NCBI GenBank assembly: GCA_040387515.1
Contig: JAZKDP010000018.1
Span: 32,079-96,078 of the forward strand
Length of the DNA: 64,000 nt
Source: Methylotenera_A sp040387515
GTDB lineage: Bacteria > Pseudomonadota > Gammaproteobacteria > Burkholderiales > Methylophilaceae
Direction: 5' to 3'
In this document: one piece after another, positions 8,367-18,136 of the stretch
How the letters are laid out: each line of letters starts with the position of its first letter
Numbering within the stretch: position 1 is the first letter of the stretch
Notes under the pieces: model-generated
What the model was told of the DNA's origin: nothing
What the model saw: only the letters and a program-made list of their open reading frames with translations
Databases searched by the model: none
Made by a program: the position numbers and the translations under genes

Positions 8367-10544
8367 TTAAAACTTGCCGTAGTAGCCCTCTTTTAATGCG
8401 TCATATAGGTTGGCTGCCGAGTGAATCTCTCCATCATATTCAATCTCTTCATTACCTTTTACTTCTAACTCAGTGCCGTCATCTAGCGTGAATTTGTAAG
8501 TGGTATTTTCCAGATCTTTTTCAGTTACCAGCACGCCTTGGAATGCTTCTGGGTTAAATCTGAAAGTTGTACAACCTTTAAGGCCTTTGTCGTAAGCGTA
8601 GAGGTAGATGCTCTTGAAATCTTCAAAATCATAGTCAGTCGGTACATTAATGGTTTTTGAGATAGAACTATCAATCCATTTTTGTGAAGCGGCTTGAATA
8701 TCCACATGCGCTTTTGCCATGATGGTGGAAGAGTCCAGGAAGTAATCAGGCAACTTCTCATCTTCTTTATCGCTAAATGGCATGGCTTTTGGGTTGATTA
8801 ACTCGCGATAAGCCAATAATTCGTAAGAGAATACATCGACTTTTTCTTTCGACTTTTTGCCTTCACGAATCACATTACGTGCGTAGTGGTGCGCAAAAGA
8901 TGGCTCGATACCATTACTGGCGTTATTGGCTAGTGAAAGCGAAATCGTACCCGTTGGCGCGATTGAGCTGTGATGCGTAAAACGTACGCCTTTAGTGGCG
9001 ATTTGGTTACGCAAGCCTTCTGGAAATTGCTGCATGTAGCGGCTATATTTACCAAGCAACACTTTACCAGCGACTTTACTGCCCACTTTAATGCCATCTG
9101 CCGCCATTTCTGGGCGTTTTGCCAGCATGTCAGCGGTTACTTCAAACTTCTCTTCCATGATAGGCGCAGCGCCTTTTTCATCCGCCAATTGCACGCCGAT
9201 TTCCCAGCCCACTTCTGCCATTACGCGCGTCACTTCATCTGTGAACTTGATTGAATCTTCTTCGCCGTATTTCATTTTCATCATGGTCAGTGATGAGCCT
9301 AAACCCAAATAACCCATGCCGTGACGGCGTTTGCGGGCGATTTCATCGCGTTGTTGTTGCAATGGTAAGCCATTGATTTCAACCACGTTATCTAACATAC
9401 GCGTGAAAATCGCTACCACTTCGCGATACTCAGCCCAATCAAAATGCGCTTCGTCGGTAAATGGTTTTTTTACGAATTTAGTCAGGTTAACTGAACCCAA
9501 TAAACACGCGCCATAAGGTGGCAATGGTTGTTCACCACATGGATTAGTCGCGCGAATATTTTCGCAGAACCAGTTATTGTTCATTTCATTCACGCGGTCA
9601 ATCAGGATAAAACCTGGCTCAGCGAAATCGTAAGTTGAGGACATAATCACATCCCACAAACGGCGTGCTTTGATGGTTTTGTATACGCGGCAAGCAACTT
9701 TACCTGCGTCTAAACCATGATCTTGCGTTAAGTATTTACCTTTAACTGGCCACTCGCGCCACACCACATGCGCCTCATCGTTTACATTTAAGCCGTCAAC
9801 AATCGCTTCTTTTTCCGTCACAGGGAAAGCGAGCTTCCACTCAGCATCCGCTTTTACCGCTTCCATAAATTCTTTTGTAATTAGGCAGCTTAAGTTGAAT
9901 TGGCGTAAACGGCCATTTTCGCGTTTGGCTTTAATAAAATCCGTCACATCAGGATGTGAAATATCAAAGGTTGCCATTTGCGCACCACGACGGCCACCGG
10001 CGCTGGACACGGTGAAACACATTTTGTCGTAGATATCCATGAAAGATAACGGGCCGCTGGTATAAGCACCCGCACCCGCTACGAACGCGCCTTTTGGACG
10101 CAATGTTGAGAACTCGTAACCGATACCGCAACCCGCTTTTAGTGTTAAGCCCGCTTCATGCACTTTGCCTAAAATATTGTCCATGCTGTCTTCTACCACG
10201 CCAGAAACGGTGCAATTGATGGTTGAAGTCGCTGGTTTATGCTCTAACGCGCCCGCATTAGAAGTGATACGGCCGGCTGGAATCGCGCCGCGACGCAATG
10301 CCCATAGAAATTTCTCATGCCATTCTTCACGTTTATCTTCCGTTGTTTCTACATCGGCCAACGCGCGCGCAACGCGTGAGTAAGAATCATCGATACTCTG
10401 ATCAACATGGTCGCCATTTTTGGCTTTTAATCGATATTTTTTATCCCAAATATCCAGCGAAACTGCTTGAATAGGGATTTCCTTTGCGGTCTCGATTTGC
10501 ATATTTTCGTCTAATTTTTTTGCTGCTTCTACTGCCTTTAACAT
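8367..10544 (-). CDS. nrdJa: Adenosylcobalamin-dependent ribonucleoside reductase, catalytic subunit NrdJa
   Basis: A 725-residue class II ribonucleotide reductase that makes deoxyribonucleotides with a cobalamin-derived thiyl radical and needs no oxygen-dependent partner. The glycyl/10-stranded barrel features are clear: STINCTVSG (substrate-site cysteine), GCGIGYEFSTLRP, SSAGGRRGAQMATFDISHPD, TNPCGEQPLPPYGACLLGS (the N-x-C-x-E radical site) and SIAPTGTISLSLANNASNGI. The C-terminal redox cysteines are not on this chain but on the adjacent nrdJb, so the enzyme is split. ATG 10544 has a strong GGGGAG site. Two NrdR-like boxes lie about 90-140 bp upstream, predicting NrdR repression. No cobalamin riboswitch is seen. 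Confidence 0.95.
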   Translation of the reverse strand: MLKAVEAAKKLDENMQIETAKEIPIQAVSLDIWDKKYRLKAKNGDHVDQSIDDSYSRVARALADVETTEDKREEWHEKFLWALRRGAIPAGRITSNAGALEHKPATSTINCTVSGVVEDSMDNILGKVHEAGLTLKAGCGIGYEFSTLRPKGAFVAGAGAYTSGPLSFMDIYDKMCFTVSSAGGRRGAQMATFDISHPDVTDFIKAKRENGRLRQFNLSCLITKEFMEAVKADAEWKLAFPVTEKEAIVDGLNVNDEAHVVWREWPVKGKYLTQDHGLDAGKVACRVYKTIKARRLWDVIMSSTYDFAEPGFILIDRVNEMNNNWFCENIRATNPCGEQPLPPYGACLLGSVNLTKFVKKPFTDEAHFDWAEYREVVAIFTRMLDNVVEINGLPLQQQRDEIARKRRHGMGYLGLGSSLTMMKMKYGEEDSIKFTDEVTRVMAEVGWEIGVQLADEKGAAPIMEEKFEVTADMLAKRPEMAADGIKVGSKVAGKVLLGKYSRYMQQFPEGLRNQIATKGVRFTHHSSIAPTGTISLSLANNASNGIEPSFAHHYARNVIREGKKSKEKVDVFSYELLAYRELINPKAMPFSDKEDEKLPDYFLDSSTIMAKAHVDIQAASQKWIDSSISKTINVPTDYDFEDFKSIYLYAYDKGLKGCTTFRFNPEAFQGVLVTEKDLENTTYKFTLDDGTELEVKGNEEIEYDGEIHSAANLYDALKEGYYGKF

Positions 10545-10636
10545 GGCGTACTCCCCAAATTTATCTCTAACCCAGTGTCTAATTTGTAACGCTTTAGCCT
10601 GAATGAATGCTAACTATGTGATTTTTATTAAGAATC

Positions 10637-10682
10637 ACACAATTCTTGTGTAAAAAACGTGCTGTAACACAACATATTGTGT
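10637..10682. promoter_or_regulatory. Tandem NrdR boxes upstream of nrdJa
   Basis: Two palindromes of the NrdR type: ACACAATTCTTGTGT (10637-10651) and ACACAACATATTGTGT (10667-10682). The second differs from the accepted consensus ACACWATATATWGTGT at one position. Their centres are about 30 bp apart, i.e. three helical turns, which is the usual NrdR-box spacing. NrdR itself is not in the window. The boxes sit 93-138 bp from the nrdJa start. Confidence 0.82.
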
Positions 10683-10799
10683 CTTGAATAGAAATTTAGG
10701 CCTTTATTTTGTGTACGTCAATACTAATTTTAATGTTAATTTTGCACCGTTTTGGTGTGTTTTCATACAAAACAAGGCCAGTATTTGCATTGAGTTAAG

Positions 10800-10815
10800 G
10801 TGAGTAATTACTCAC
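10800..10815. promoter_or_regulatory. Perfect 16-bp palindrome upstream of waaA
   Basis: GTGAGTAATTACTCAC is a perfect palindrome 132 bp before the preferred waaA start. The site type is unrecognised and could be a repressor operator for either divergent gene (nrdJa or waaA). The rest of 10683-10947 shows no gene; a short CACCGTTTTGGTG hairpin lies near 10745-10757. Confidence 0.45.
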
Positions 10816-10947
10816 ACCGCATTAAATTTTAAAAAATAAATTTCTCGCTTAAATAAATGGTTTGTGTATTGCTCACTTGCGTATTAAACAATGGCCGCCA
10901 AAGTAACAATGCTAGTTTTTCAACAGCTCTTTATGCGAAAATGCGCT

Positions 10948-12204
10948 ATGAGTCGTTTTTTATATTCCGCACTACTTTATTTAGTATTGCCATTCGTACC
11001 GGTTAAATTATGGTGGCGCGGCATTAAGCAACCTGCTTATCGCCAGCATTGGCAAGAACGCTTTGGTTTTTATCAATTCAAGGGTGTTAACCCTGTTATT
11101 TGGTTGCATTGTGTTTCAGTGGGCGAAACACGGGCTGCAGAACCATTAATAAAAGCCTTGTTGCTGGCATATCCCAATCACCAGATTTTGCTTTCGCACA
11201 CCACACCAACAGGGCGTGAAACCAGTGAGCAGTTATTTTCTGACAGCGTTCAGCGCGTTTATTTACCTTACGATTTGCCGTTTGCGGTGAGCCGTTTTTT
11301 AAAGCATTTTCAACCCAAAATTGGGTTATTAATGGAAACCGAGTTGTGGTTTAACTTGATCGATGCCTGCAAAAAACGCGACATTCCATTACTGTTATTA
11401 AATGCACGTCTTTCAGAGAAGTCGGCTAAAGGTTACGCAAAATTAGGCGGCTTAGTGACAAATGGCTTGCAAAGCTTAAATGCAATCGCCGCGCAAACCA
11501 CTGAAGATGCCACACGTTTACAAATGTTGGGCGCGTTAAATGTGACGGTTTCTGGCAACTTAAAATTTGATGTCAGGCCGCCAGCAAATGCATTAGACCA
11601 AGGCTTACAACTGCGCCATTTATTCAATGCCAATAAAGAACGCATGGTTTTTTTGGCAGCCAGCACGCGCGAAGGTGAGGAAGCATTAATACTAGAGGCA
11701 ACCAAAGATTTAAACCTGCTCACCATCATCGTACCGCGCCATCCGCAACGTTTTGATGAGGTGGAAGCGTTAGTCAAACGTGCTGGTTTAAGTTACCAGC
11801 GGCGTAGCGCATTATCAGTACCAATCAATGCAAACATACAGGTCATTTTAGGCGACAGCATGGGCGAGCTATTTAGTTACTACGCCGCGTGCGACTTCAC
11901 TTTTGTGGGTGGTAGTCTGCTTAAATTTGGCGGGCAGAATTTGATTGAAGCGGCCAGCATGGGCAAACCTATTTTAATTGGAAAATATACCCACAACTTT
12001 GCTGAAGCCAGCAAAAATGCGGTGCGAGCAGGGGCTGCGATACAAGTAAAAGGCGTAGAGGAATTGCGGGATAGACTTCAATATTTACTGCACAATCCGC
12101 AAAAACGCGAAAAAATGCAACAAGCAAGCTTACGTTTTAGCCAAGCCTCAACCGGCACAACGGTTAGAGTAATGCAGCTGATTGCAGCGCATTTAAAAGG
12201 TTAA
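10948..12204 (+). CDS. waaA: 3-deoxy-D-manno-octulosonic acid transferase
   Basis: About 418 residues from ATG 10948. It transfers Kdo from CMP-Kdo to lipid IVA at the inner membrane, the first core-oligosaccharide step of LPS. The N-terminus MSRFLYSALLYLVLPFV is the usual membrane anchor and aligns with E. coli WaaA, so upstream in-frame starts at 10891 and 10936 are less likely. Glycosyltransferase features follow: RQHWQERFGFY, WLHCVSVGETRAAEPLI (with the catalytic-region Glu), LLMETELWF, LNARLSEKSAKGY, SGNLKFD, STREGEEALI, VPRHPQRFDE and VGGSLLKFGGQNLIEAA. Full length. Divergent from nrdJa; ribosome site weak. Mono- or bifunctional activity cannot be told. Confidence 0.95.
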   Translation: MSRFLYSALLYLVLPFVPVKLWWRGIKQPAYRQHWQERFGFYQFKGVNPVIWLHCVSVGETRAAEPLIKALLLAYPNHQILLSHTTPTGRETSEQLFSDSVQRVYLPYDLPFAVSRFLKHFQPKIGLLMETELWFNLIDACKKRDIPLLLLNARLSEKSAKGYAKLGGLVTNGLQSLNAIAAQTTEDATRLQMLGALNVTVSGNLKFDVRPPANALDQGLQLRHLFNANKERMVFLAASTREGEEALILEATKDLNLLTIIVPRHPQRFDEVEALVKRAGLSYQRRSALSVPINANIQVILGDSMGELFSYYAACDFTFVGGSLLKFGGQNLIEAASMGKPILIGKYTHNFAEASKNAVRAGAAIQVKGVEELRDRLQYLLHNPQKREKMQQASLRFSQASTGTTVRVMQLIAAHLKG

Positions 12205-12250
12205 AACAAACAAATAGCCGCTGATTTAACTGACTAACTAGGCCTAATAC

Positions 12251-12802
12251 TTAGCGAATCAGTTTAGAAACTTCTTTAAACGCAGGGTGATTCGCGTTGC
12301 CCAACCACTCAAACAAAACCGATTCAGTATTGGTAATAACGCAACCAGCCTCACGCAGGCGTGTAATTGCATTGGCCTTATTTGCAGGATTACGCGAAAT
12401 AATCGCGTCTTCTACCACAAACACCTGCTTACCTATTTGTTTAAGTGACAACGCCGTTTGTAAAATGCAAATATGCGCTTCCATACCCGCCAAAATTATT
12501 TGCGATTGATCGCGGTGCAATTGCTGATTAAATCTGGGCTCACTGCTTGCCGAAAAAGTGGTTTTTACGATTGGTTTTACATGGGTTAAATGCTGTTGAA
12601 TTTCAGGCAATGTTAGCCCTAAACCTTGTGGATATTGCTCTGTCATGATGATTGGCACAGATAGCAAATGTGCGGCTTGTGCCAATATACTGCAATTTTT
12701 AATCGTTGATTGCATCGATTCGAGCGTCATCACACTCGCCAGTTTGGCTTGCATATCCACAATAACCAATTGGCTTAATGACTGTTGTACGAGTTGACTC
12801 AT
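12251..12802 (-). CDS. Isochorismatase-like cysteine hydrolase
   Basis: A 183-residue cysteine hydrolase of the isochorismatase superfamily (YcaC/nicotinamidase-like fold). The catalytic triad is visible: D16 in LVIVDMQ, the lysine in VKTTFSA, and the cysteine in GMEAHICILQTALSL preceded by the usual cis-peptide region. The substrate is not known; members hydrolyse isochorismate, nicotinamide, N-carbamoyl amides or related amides. It begins one base after the tolC stop on the same strand, so it is the last gene of the pcm-tolC transcription unit. The association with an efflux outer-membrane protein is not informative about substrate. Confidence 0.88.
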   Translation of the reverse strand: MSQLVQQSLSQLVIVDMQAKLASVMTLESMQSTIKNCSILAQAAHLLSVPIIMTEQYPQGLGLTLPEIQQHLTHVKPIVKTTFSASSEPRFNQQLHRDQSQIILAGMEAHICILQTALSLKQIGKQVFVVEDAIISRNPANKANAITRLREAGCVITNTESVLFEWLGNANHPAFKEVSKLIR

Positions 12803-12803
12803 G

Positions 12804-14162
12804 CTAATTACCTAATAATAATTGCTGGTTAATATCTTGCAAATCGGCTTCTGCTACAAGACCTGCAGCTGATTTTAAGCGAATAATATTCACCAAATAA
12901 TTGTAGCGCGCTTGCAGCAAATCGCGTTTGGCAGAGAATAATTGTTGCTGTGCATTTAATACGTCAACACTAATCCGCACACCCACTTCGTAGCCCAGCG
13001 TGGTTGAGTCGAGTTGGCTTTGACTACTAATCAATGCCTGCTCTAACGCCTTAGTTTGCGCGATACTGCTATTCAAATTTAAAAATGCGCGCTGCGTTTC
13101 TAAATCCGTTTGACGACGCGCGATGTTGATATCGTCTAACGCCTTTTGTTTATTCAGCACCGCTTGCCGCGTGCGTGAACTAATCGCACCGCCTTGATAC
13201 AAAGGGATTTGCAGTTGCAGCCCAACCACCGCATTGGTCAATTCGCTACCAAACCCATTTATCCCGCCATTATTGTAATTATCAGTATATGCCGCAACTG
13301 CATCTAAAGTTGGATAATGCGCGGCATTATTGCGCTCAACTTCCTGCTCGGCAAATTTAAGCGTATCTTGCTGAATGGCGATATTCAAATTATTTTCCAT
13401 GGCGACCTGTTGCCAATTTTTCATATTTTGATCGAGCGGATTCACTTGAATATCATTTTTTACCGTGGCAAGCGTGGTGGGCAAAATACCCGTAATCGCC
13501 TCAATTTCATGTTGAGCTATTTGTAATTCATTCACCGCTGCGATTTCTTGCGCGACGATTAAATCGAAACGCGCTTGCGCTTCATTCACGTCGGTAATGG
13601 TCGCACTTCCCACTTCAAAAGTAGTCTTTGCTTGGTCTAATTGACCTAAAGTCGCTACTTTTTGCGCTTTAATCAGCTCGATTTTATCTTGCGCAATTAG
13701 CACATTAAAATAGGCCTGCGTGGTGCGTAAAATAAGGTTTTGTTGACTTAAATGATATTGTTTATCGGCAATACTTACTTGTGTAAAACTTTGCTCCATT
13801 TGCACCAAATTTTGTTTGCGATAAATGGGCTGGCTCGCCTCCAAGCCGTAGTTGTAGCCTTCATATGTAGTGGTTCCGGCAAGGCGCGGAAAGCTTGAAG
13901 TGACATTATTGAATGCGAGATTACTGCGTGTACTGGTAACGCCCGCATTAAAATTGACAGTTGGACGATATAGAGCTTTGCCTTGCTCAATGATTTCTTG
14001 TGCGGCTTTATTGGCGCTTAATGCAGATGCCAGTACCGGGTCATTTGCTAAAGCTTGATGATAGACATCAATTAAATTAAGCGCTTTATCCTGTGCTTGC
14101 AAACCCATTGGCAGCAATGAGGCTAGCGCCGACAAAGCCCAAATAAGGTTCTTAAAGCGCAC
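12804..14162 (-). CDS. tolC: TolC family outer membrane channel protein
   Basis: A 452-residue outer-membrane efflux protein. A signal peptide (MRFKNLIWALSALASLLPMGLQAQ) precedes two internally related halves of long coiled-coil helices typical of TolC (PF02321 x2): LIDVYHQALANDPVLASA, VLIAQDKIELIKAQ, TTFEVGSATITDVNEAQARF and TTLGYEVGVRISVDVLNAQQ. TolC trimers form the outer-membrane channel for RND pumps and type I secretion. It sits 2 bp after the pcm-like gene and about 0.8 kb beyond an RND permease/adaptor pair on the same strand, so a complete tripartite pump is encoded locally. Length is normal. Confidence 0.93.
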   Translation of the reverse strand: MRFKNLIWALSALASLLPMGLQAQDKALNLIDVYHQALANDPVLASALSANKAAQEIIEQGKALYRPTVNFNAGVTSTRSNLAFNNVTSSFPRLAGTTTYEGYNYGLEASQPIYRKQNLVQMEQSFTQVSIADKQYHLSQQNLILRTTQAYFNVLIAQDKIELIKAQKVATLGQLDQAKTTFEVGSATITDVNEAQARFDLIVAQEIAAVNELQIAQHEIEAITGILPTTLATVKNDIQVNPLDQNMKNWQQVAMENNLNIAIQQDTLKFAEQEVERNNAAHYPTLDAVAAYTDNYNNGGINGFGSELTNAVVGLQLQIPLYQGGAISSRTRQAVLNKQKALDDINIARRQTDLETQRAFLNLNSSIAQTKALEQALISSQSQLDSTTLGYEVGVRISVDVLNAQQQLFSAKRDLLQARYNYLVNIIRLKSAAGLVAEADLQDINQQLLLGN

Positions 14163-14164
14163 GG

Positions 14165-14887
14165 TTAAAACTCAAAAGTTTTTGCTTGTGGTGCATTAAC
14201 CAGCTCAGAAATACATGTTTCAAACAATACATCCTGTCTAAAACTGGTTTCTGATAAACGCTGAATTAACGTGGCTTGCATGGCAGGCGCCGTGCCCAAT
14301 ACAATAAACATCACACCACCAATAGCCAGTTGATTGCGCACACTAACAGGTTCAATTGGCGATGAAGCGGTATAAACAATCAAATCAAACGGTGCGCTAT
14401 CGGGCAAGCCAAACGCGGCATCCGCCACTAATAGAGTCACATTTTCAGTATTATTCTGTGTTAAGTTTTTAGCCGCTTTTGCACTTAATTCAGCATGAAT
14501 ATCCACTGAAATAACGTGTTTAGCTAAACTGGCTAATAGCGCAGTCATGTAACCGCTGCCTGTACCTATATGCAAAACCTGATGCGTTTTTTGTACATTC
14601 AACGCCTGTAAGATTCGGCCTTCCAGCTTTGGGCTGAGCATCAATTGATTCGCGCCGATAGGAATTTCAATATCGGCAAATGCTAATCCCTGATATTCAG
14701 CAGAAACAAAATTCTCGCGTGGGATGTCATTTAACAGCGTCAGTACGACTGGATCCAACACCTCCCATGTGCGAACTTGCTGCTCGATCATGTTAAACCT
14801 CGCGACTTCGCGAGCCATATTAAGGCGCGCTGTTTCGCCAGGTAAATTGGAGTTCGCGGTTTCAGTTATCGTTGTTTCTTGCATCAT
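14165..14887 (-). CDS. Protein-L-isoaspartate O-methyltransferase-like protein
   Basis: About 240 residues with a class I SAM-dependent methyltransferase fold. The SAM motif LHIGTGSGYMTALLA matches Pcm, preceded by IPRENFVSAEYQGLAFADI and ending with a Pcm-like C-terminal half (PFDLIVYTASSP, GGVMFIVLG). Where Pcm has the substrate loop GQGQTISQPYMVA, this protein has GANQLMLSPKLEGRIL, so repair activity on isoaspartate is plausible but not certain. The start is uncertain: GTG 14896 or ATG 14887/14884; I chose the ATG, with a weak GAG ahead. It lies 2 bp upstream of tolC and 70 bp below the RND gene. Pcm-like genes next to tolC are common in betaproteobacteria. Confidence 0.83.
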   Translation of the reverse strand: MMQETTITETANSNLPGETARLNMAREVARFNMIEQQVRTWEVLDPVVLTLLNDIPRENFVSAEYQGLAFADIEIPIGANQLMLSPKLEGRILQALNVQKTHQVLHIGTGSGYMTALLASLAKHVISVDIHAELSAKAAKNLTQNNTENVTLLVADAAFGLPDSAPFDLIVYTASSPIEPVSVRNQLAIGGVMFIVLGTAPAMQATLIQRLSETSFRQDVLFETCISELVNAPQAKTFEF

Positions 14888-14965
14888 TTTAGGCACTCAC
14901 ATTTATTTAATTGCATTATATCTTAACTAATTCAGCCATTTTATTTATGTTATTCGAGTAGTTTT

Positions 14966-17900
14966 TTAACTCTGGTTTGGCGCTTTCACTCTAAACCATG
15001 CTGCATATAATGCCGGCAAGAAAAGCACCGTTAGTAAAGTAGCCACTGCCAAACCACCCATAATTGCAACGGCCATTGGGCCAAAGAATACACTTCTAGT
15101 TAACGGTATCATCGCTAATATCGCCGCCGCCGCGGTTAATACAATCGGCCGAAAACGGCGTATGGTCGATTCGATAATCGCGCTCCACCCATCCATTCCA
15201 TTGGCTTTATCTTGCTCTATTTGATCAACCAATATCACCGAATTTCGCATAATCATGCCAGATAGCGCGATTGTGCCCAGCATTGCCACAAAACCAAATG
15301 GCTTATCAAATATTAACAACGCTATTGCGACCCCAATCAAGCCTAAAGGTGCGGTAAGCAACACTAAAAATACGCGCGAAAAACTTTGTAGCTGCAACAT
15401 CAGCAAAGTTAACACGGCCACTAAGAACAATGGCGCTCCTTTGGCGACTGAGGCGCCACCCTTGGCTGATTCTTCTACTGCACCGCCTGTGTCAACCGTT
15501 ACACCCAATGGCAAGTTGGCTTTTATTGCTGTTAATTTTTCTTCAATTTGGGCAGAGACTACTGGCGCTTGTAAGTTGCCGCGCAAATGCGCACGCACGG
15601 TAATCGATGGCACGCGATTACGTCGCCAAACCACCCCTTCTTCAAATTCTGATGAAATAGTGGCAACTTGCGAAAGCGGAACCGCCAATTGATTTCTTTG
15701 CGTATTAATCATTAAATTAGGCAAACGCGATAATTGTTTATGCTCAAGTTCCGCGCCACGCGCGACTAAATCAATTCGCTCATTTCCCTCTCTAAATTCA
15801 GTGATATAAAGCTCGCTAATAGCGGCATTTAACACATTGGCAATGTCAGTCGAGCTAATCCCCAACAAGCGCGCCTTCGCTTGGTCTACCGTCACTTTAA
15901 TCACCTTGCTTGGCTCTTCCCAATTCAGCTGCACATTGGTTAAGTGATTATTTGCGCGCATTAAATCGGCAATTTGATGCGAAACTGCACGAATTTTTTC
16001 AATATCATTTCCGGCAACCCTAAATTGCACAGGGAAACCAACCGGCGGACCATTTTCTAAGCGCAATACAGAGGCTCTTAATGCAGGAAAATCACTTTCA
16101 AACAGGCTTAATAAATCTGTGCGCAGCGCCTCACGCGTTTGCAAATCTTTGGTCAAAATCACAAACTGCGCAAAACCCCGATGTGCCAATTGAATATCTA
16201 GCGGCAAATAATAACGTGGGCTGCCTGTGCCAATATAGACCACAAAATTATCGATTCCTTTATTTTGCTTATTCCAATCGCGCAACCAGGTTTCTAATTT
16301 CTTAACTTCAATGTTGGTTGCCTGATACGACGCGCCTTCGGTCATGCGCAAATCCACCATTAATTCTAATCGGGTAGAATCAGGGAAAAACTGTTGCTGT
16401 ACTTTGCCAAAACCCATTATGGAAAGCACAAATAACAATAAAGTGATGGCAATAACCGTTTTACGGTAACGCACACACGCCGTCACCAACTGGCGAAATG
16501 CATTGTAAAACGTTGTGTTGTAAATATCGTGATGATGATTATCTGCAGTTTTATCAGCCAAATTAAATTTAGTTTTAAACCATATTGCCAGCTTTGATGC
16601 CTTTGGTTTTTGTGTGTAATCTGGCAGCAAGTGGTAGCCCAAGTACGGTACAAAAATCACTGCTGCTACCCAAGAGATAATCAATGCAATGGCAGATACC
16701 TGAAAGATGGATCGCGTATATTCGCCTGTGCTGGATGCAGCAGTGGCTATTGGCAGAAAACCCGCTACAGTCACCAATGTACCGGTCAGCATCGGCATTG
16801 CAGTAGAGGTATAAGCAAATGCGGCGGCTTTTGCTCTCTCCATGCCTTGTTCCATTTTAGATGACATCATTTCTACTGCAATGATTGCGTCATCCACCAA
16901 TAGTCCGAGCGCCAGAATTAACGCGCCCAATGAGATTTTATGCAGGCCAATATCAAACAAATTCATCACTAAAAATGTGGCTGCCAACACCACAGGAATA
17001 GTAATCGCCACCACAATACCCGTGCGTAATCCAAGCGATATAAGACTAACACCCAATACAATCACCAGCGCCTCAACCAATGACATCACAAAATCATTGA
17101 CTGAATGCGCCACTATTTTGGGCTGCGAACTCACCGTTTCAAAACTTAAACCTACGGGTAAATTTTGCTGAATATGTGCAATTTTTTTATCTAGCGCATG
17201 ACCTAACGCAATCACGTCACCGCCTTCACGCATACTCACGCCCAATAACAAGGTTTCTTGGCCGTTGTAGCGCACAGAGTCTTTGGGTGGACTCTCATAG
17301 CCGCGATAAACGCGTGCTACGTCACTCAATTTAAAATCTTGGTTATTGGCACGCAACCTTAACTCGCGTAAGTCTTCTAACGTGCTGTAGCGGCCTGATA
17401 CCTCAATGCGAATACGTTCATCGGGTGAATCATACGTGCCACTTTTGACGACTGCATTTTGTGTTCGCAAAATATTGATTAGTGCAGGTGAGCTAATACC
17501 TAATGTAGAAAGCTTAGCGTTTGAAAGCTCAATATAAATTCGCTGCTTTTGCTCGCCAAAGAAATCTACTTTGGCCACATCTTTGGTTCTAAGCAACTCG
17601 GCGCGAATGATTTCTGCTTGTTTCTTTAAGCCAAAATTATCAAAACCATCACCTGTTAAAGCGTACATGCTGCCGTACACATCACTAAACTCGTCATTAA
17701 AGGTTAGGCTTTCAATATTTTGTGGCAAAGTGCTGCGAATATCCCCCACTTTTTTGCGCACTTGATACCAAATATCGGGAATAGCCTTTGAAAGCGTATC
17801 GTCTTTAATCACGATAAATATCATAGATTCACCAGGGCGGGAATAGCTGTTGGTGTAATCTAGATGCGGGACTTCCTGCAATTTTTTTTCTAGCTTATCG

Positions 17901-18136
17901 GTGATTTGCTGCTCAACTTCAATCGCACTTGAACCTGGCCAAGTAGTGTGGATTAACATGACCTTGAACGTAAATGGCGGATCTTCAGACTGGCCTAGCT
18001 TGCTATAAGCCAGCAATCCGGAAAGCATCAGCATAAGCATTAGATACAACACCAATGTTTGGTGATTCAGCGCCCATCTGGATAAATTAAAACCTGCTGT
18101 CTCTTGCTGCTGTTCTTTTGCCTCACTCATGGCCAA
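14966..18136 (-). CDS. RND efflux transporter, inner-membrane permease (HAE-1/AcrB-like)
   Basis: A 1056-residue proton-driven efflux permease of the AcrB superfamily. It has the N-terminal TM followed by KLGQSEDPPFTFKVMLI, two large periplasmic porter loops, and twelve expected membrane segments. The paired aspartates of the proton relay in TM4 are present (ALGLLVDDAIIAVE). The GXXX motifs of the C-terminal half (LTAPLGLIGVAIAL, GTIALSGMIMRNSVILVDQI, RFRPIVLTAAAAILAMIPL) are intact. The SEDPPFTF start differs from classic AcrB and matches a subgroup often annotated simply as RND multidrug efflux. Its start overlaps the adaptor gene by 14 bp, showing coupled translation. Substrates unknown. 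Confidence 0.93.
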   Translation of the reverse strand: MAMSEAKEQQQETAGFNLSRWALNHQTLVLYLMLMLMLSGLLAYSKLGQSEDPPFTFKVMLIHTTWPGSSAIEVEQQITDKLEKKLQEVPHLDYTNSYSRPGESMIFIVIKDDTLSKAIPDIWYQVRKKVGDIRSTLPQNIESLTFNDEFSDVYGSMYALTGDGFDNFGLKKQAEIIRAELLRTKDVAKVDFFGEQKQRIYIELSNAKLSTLGISSPALINILRTQNAVVKSGTYDSPDERIRIEVSGRYSTLEDLRELRLRANNQDFKLSDVARVYRGYESPPKDSVRYNGQETLLLGVSMREGGDVIALGHALDKKIAHIQQNLPVGLSFETVSSQPKIVAHSVNDFVMSLVEALVIVLGVSLISLGLRTGIVVAITIPVVLAATFLVMNLFDIGLHKISLGALILALGLLVDDAIIAVEMMSSKMEQGMERAKAAAFAYTSTAMPMLTGTLVTVAGFLPIATAASSTGEYTRSIFQVSAIALIISWVAAVIFVPYLGYHLLPDYTQKPKASKLAIWFKTKFNLADKTADNHHHDIYNTTFYNAFRQLVTACVRYRKTVIAITLLLFVLSIMGFGKVQQQFFPDSTRLELMVDLRMTEGASYQATNIEVKKLETWLRDWNKQNKGIDNFVVYIGTGSPRYYLPLDIQLAHRGFAQFVILTKDLQTREALRTDLLSLFESDFPALRASVLRLENGPPVGFPVQFRVAGNDIEKIRAVSHQIADLMRANNHLTNVQLNWEEPSKVIKVTVDQAKARLLGISSTDIANVLNAAISELYITEFREGNERIDLVARGAELEHKQLSRLPNLMINTQRNQLAVPLSQVATISSEFEEGVVWRRNRVPSITVRAHLRGNLQAPVVSAQIEEKLTAIKANLPLGVTVDTGGAVEESAKGGASVAKGAPLFLVAVLTLLMLQLQSFSRVFLVLLTAPLGLIGVAIALLIFDKPFGFVAMLGTIALSGMIMRNSVILVDQIEQDKANGMDGWSAIIESTIRRFRPIVLTAAAAILAMIPLTRSVFFGPMAVAIMGGLAVATLLTVLFLPALYAAWFRVKAPNQS

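Noticed and set aside
10545..10636. Possible cobalamin riboswitch before nrdJa
   Set aside because: No B12-box or recognisable aptamer strands are visible; the NrdR-type palindromes explain the regulation better.
16081..17171. Plus-strand ORFs opposite the RND permease
   Set aside because: Shadows in a conserved coding region.
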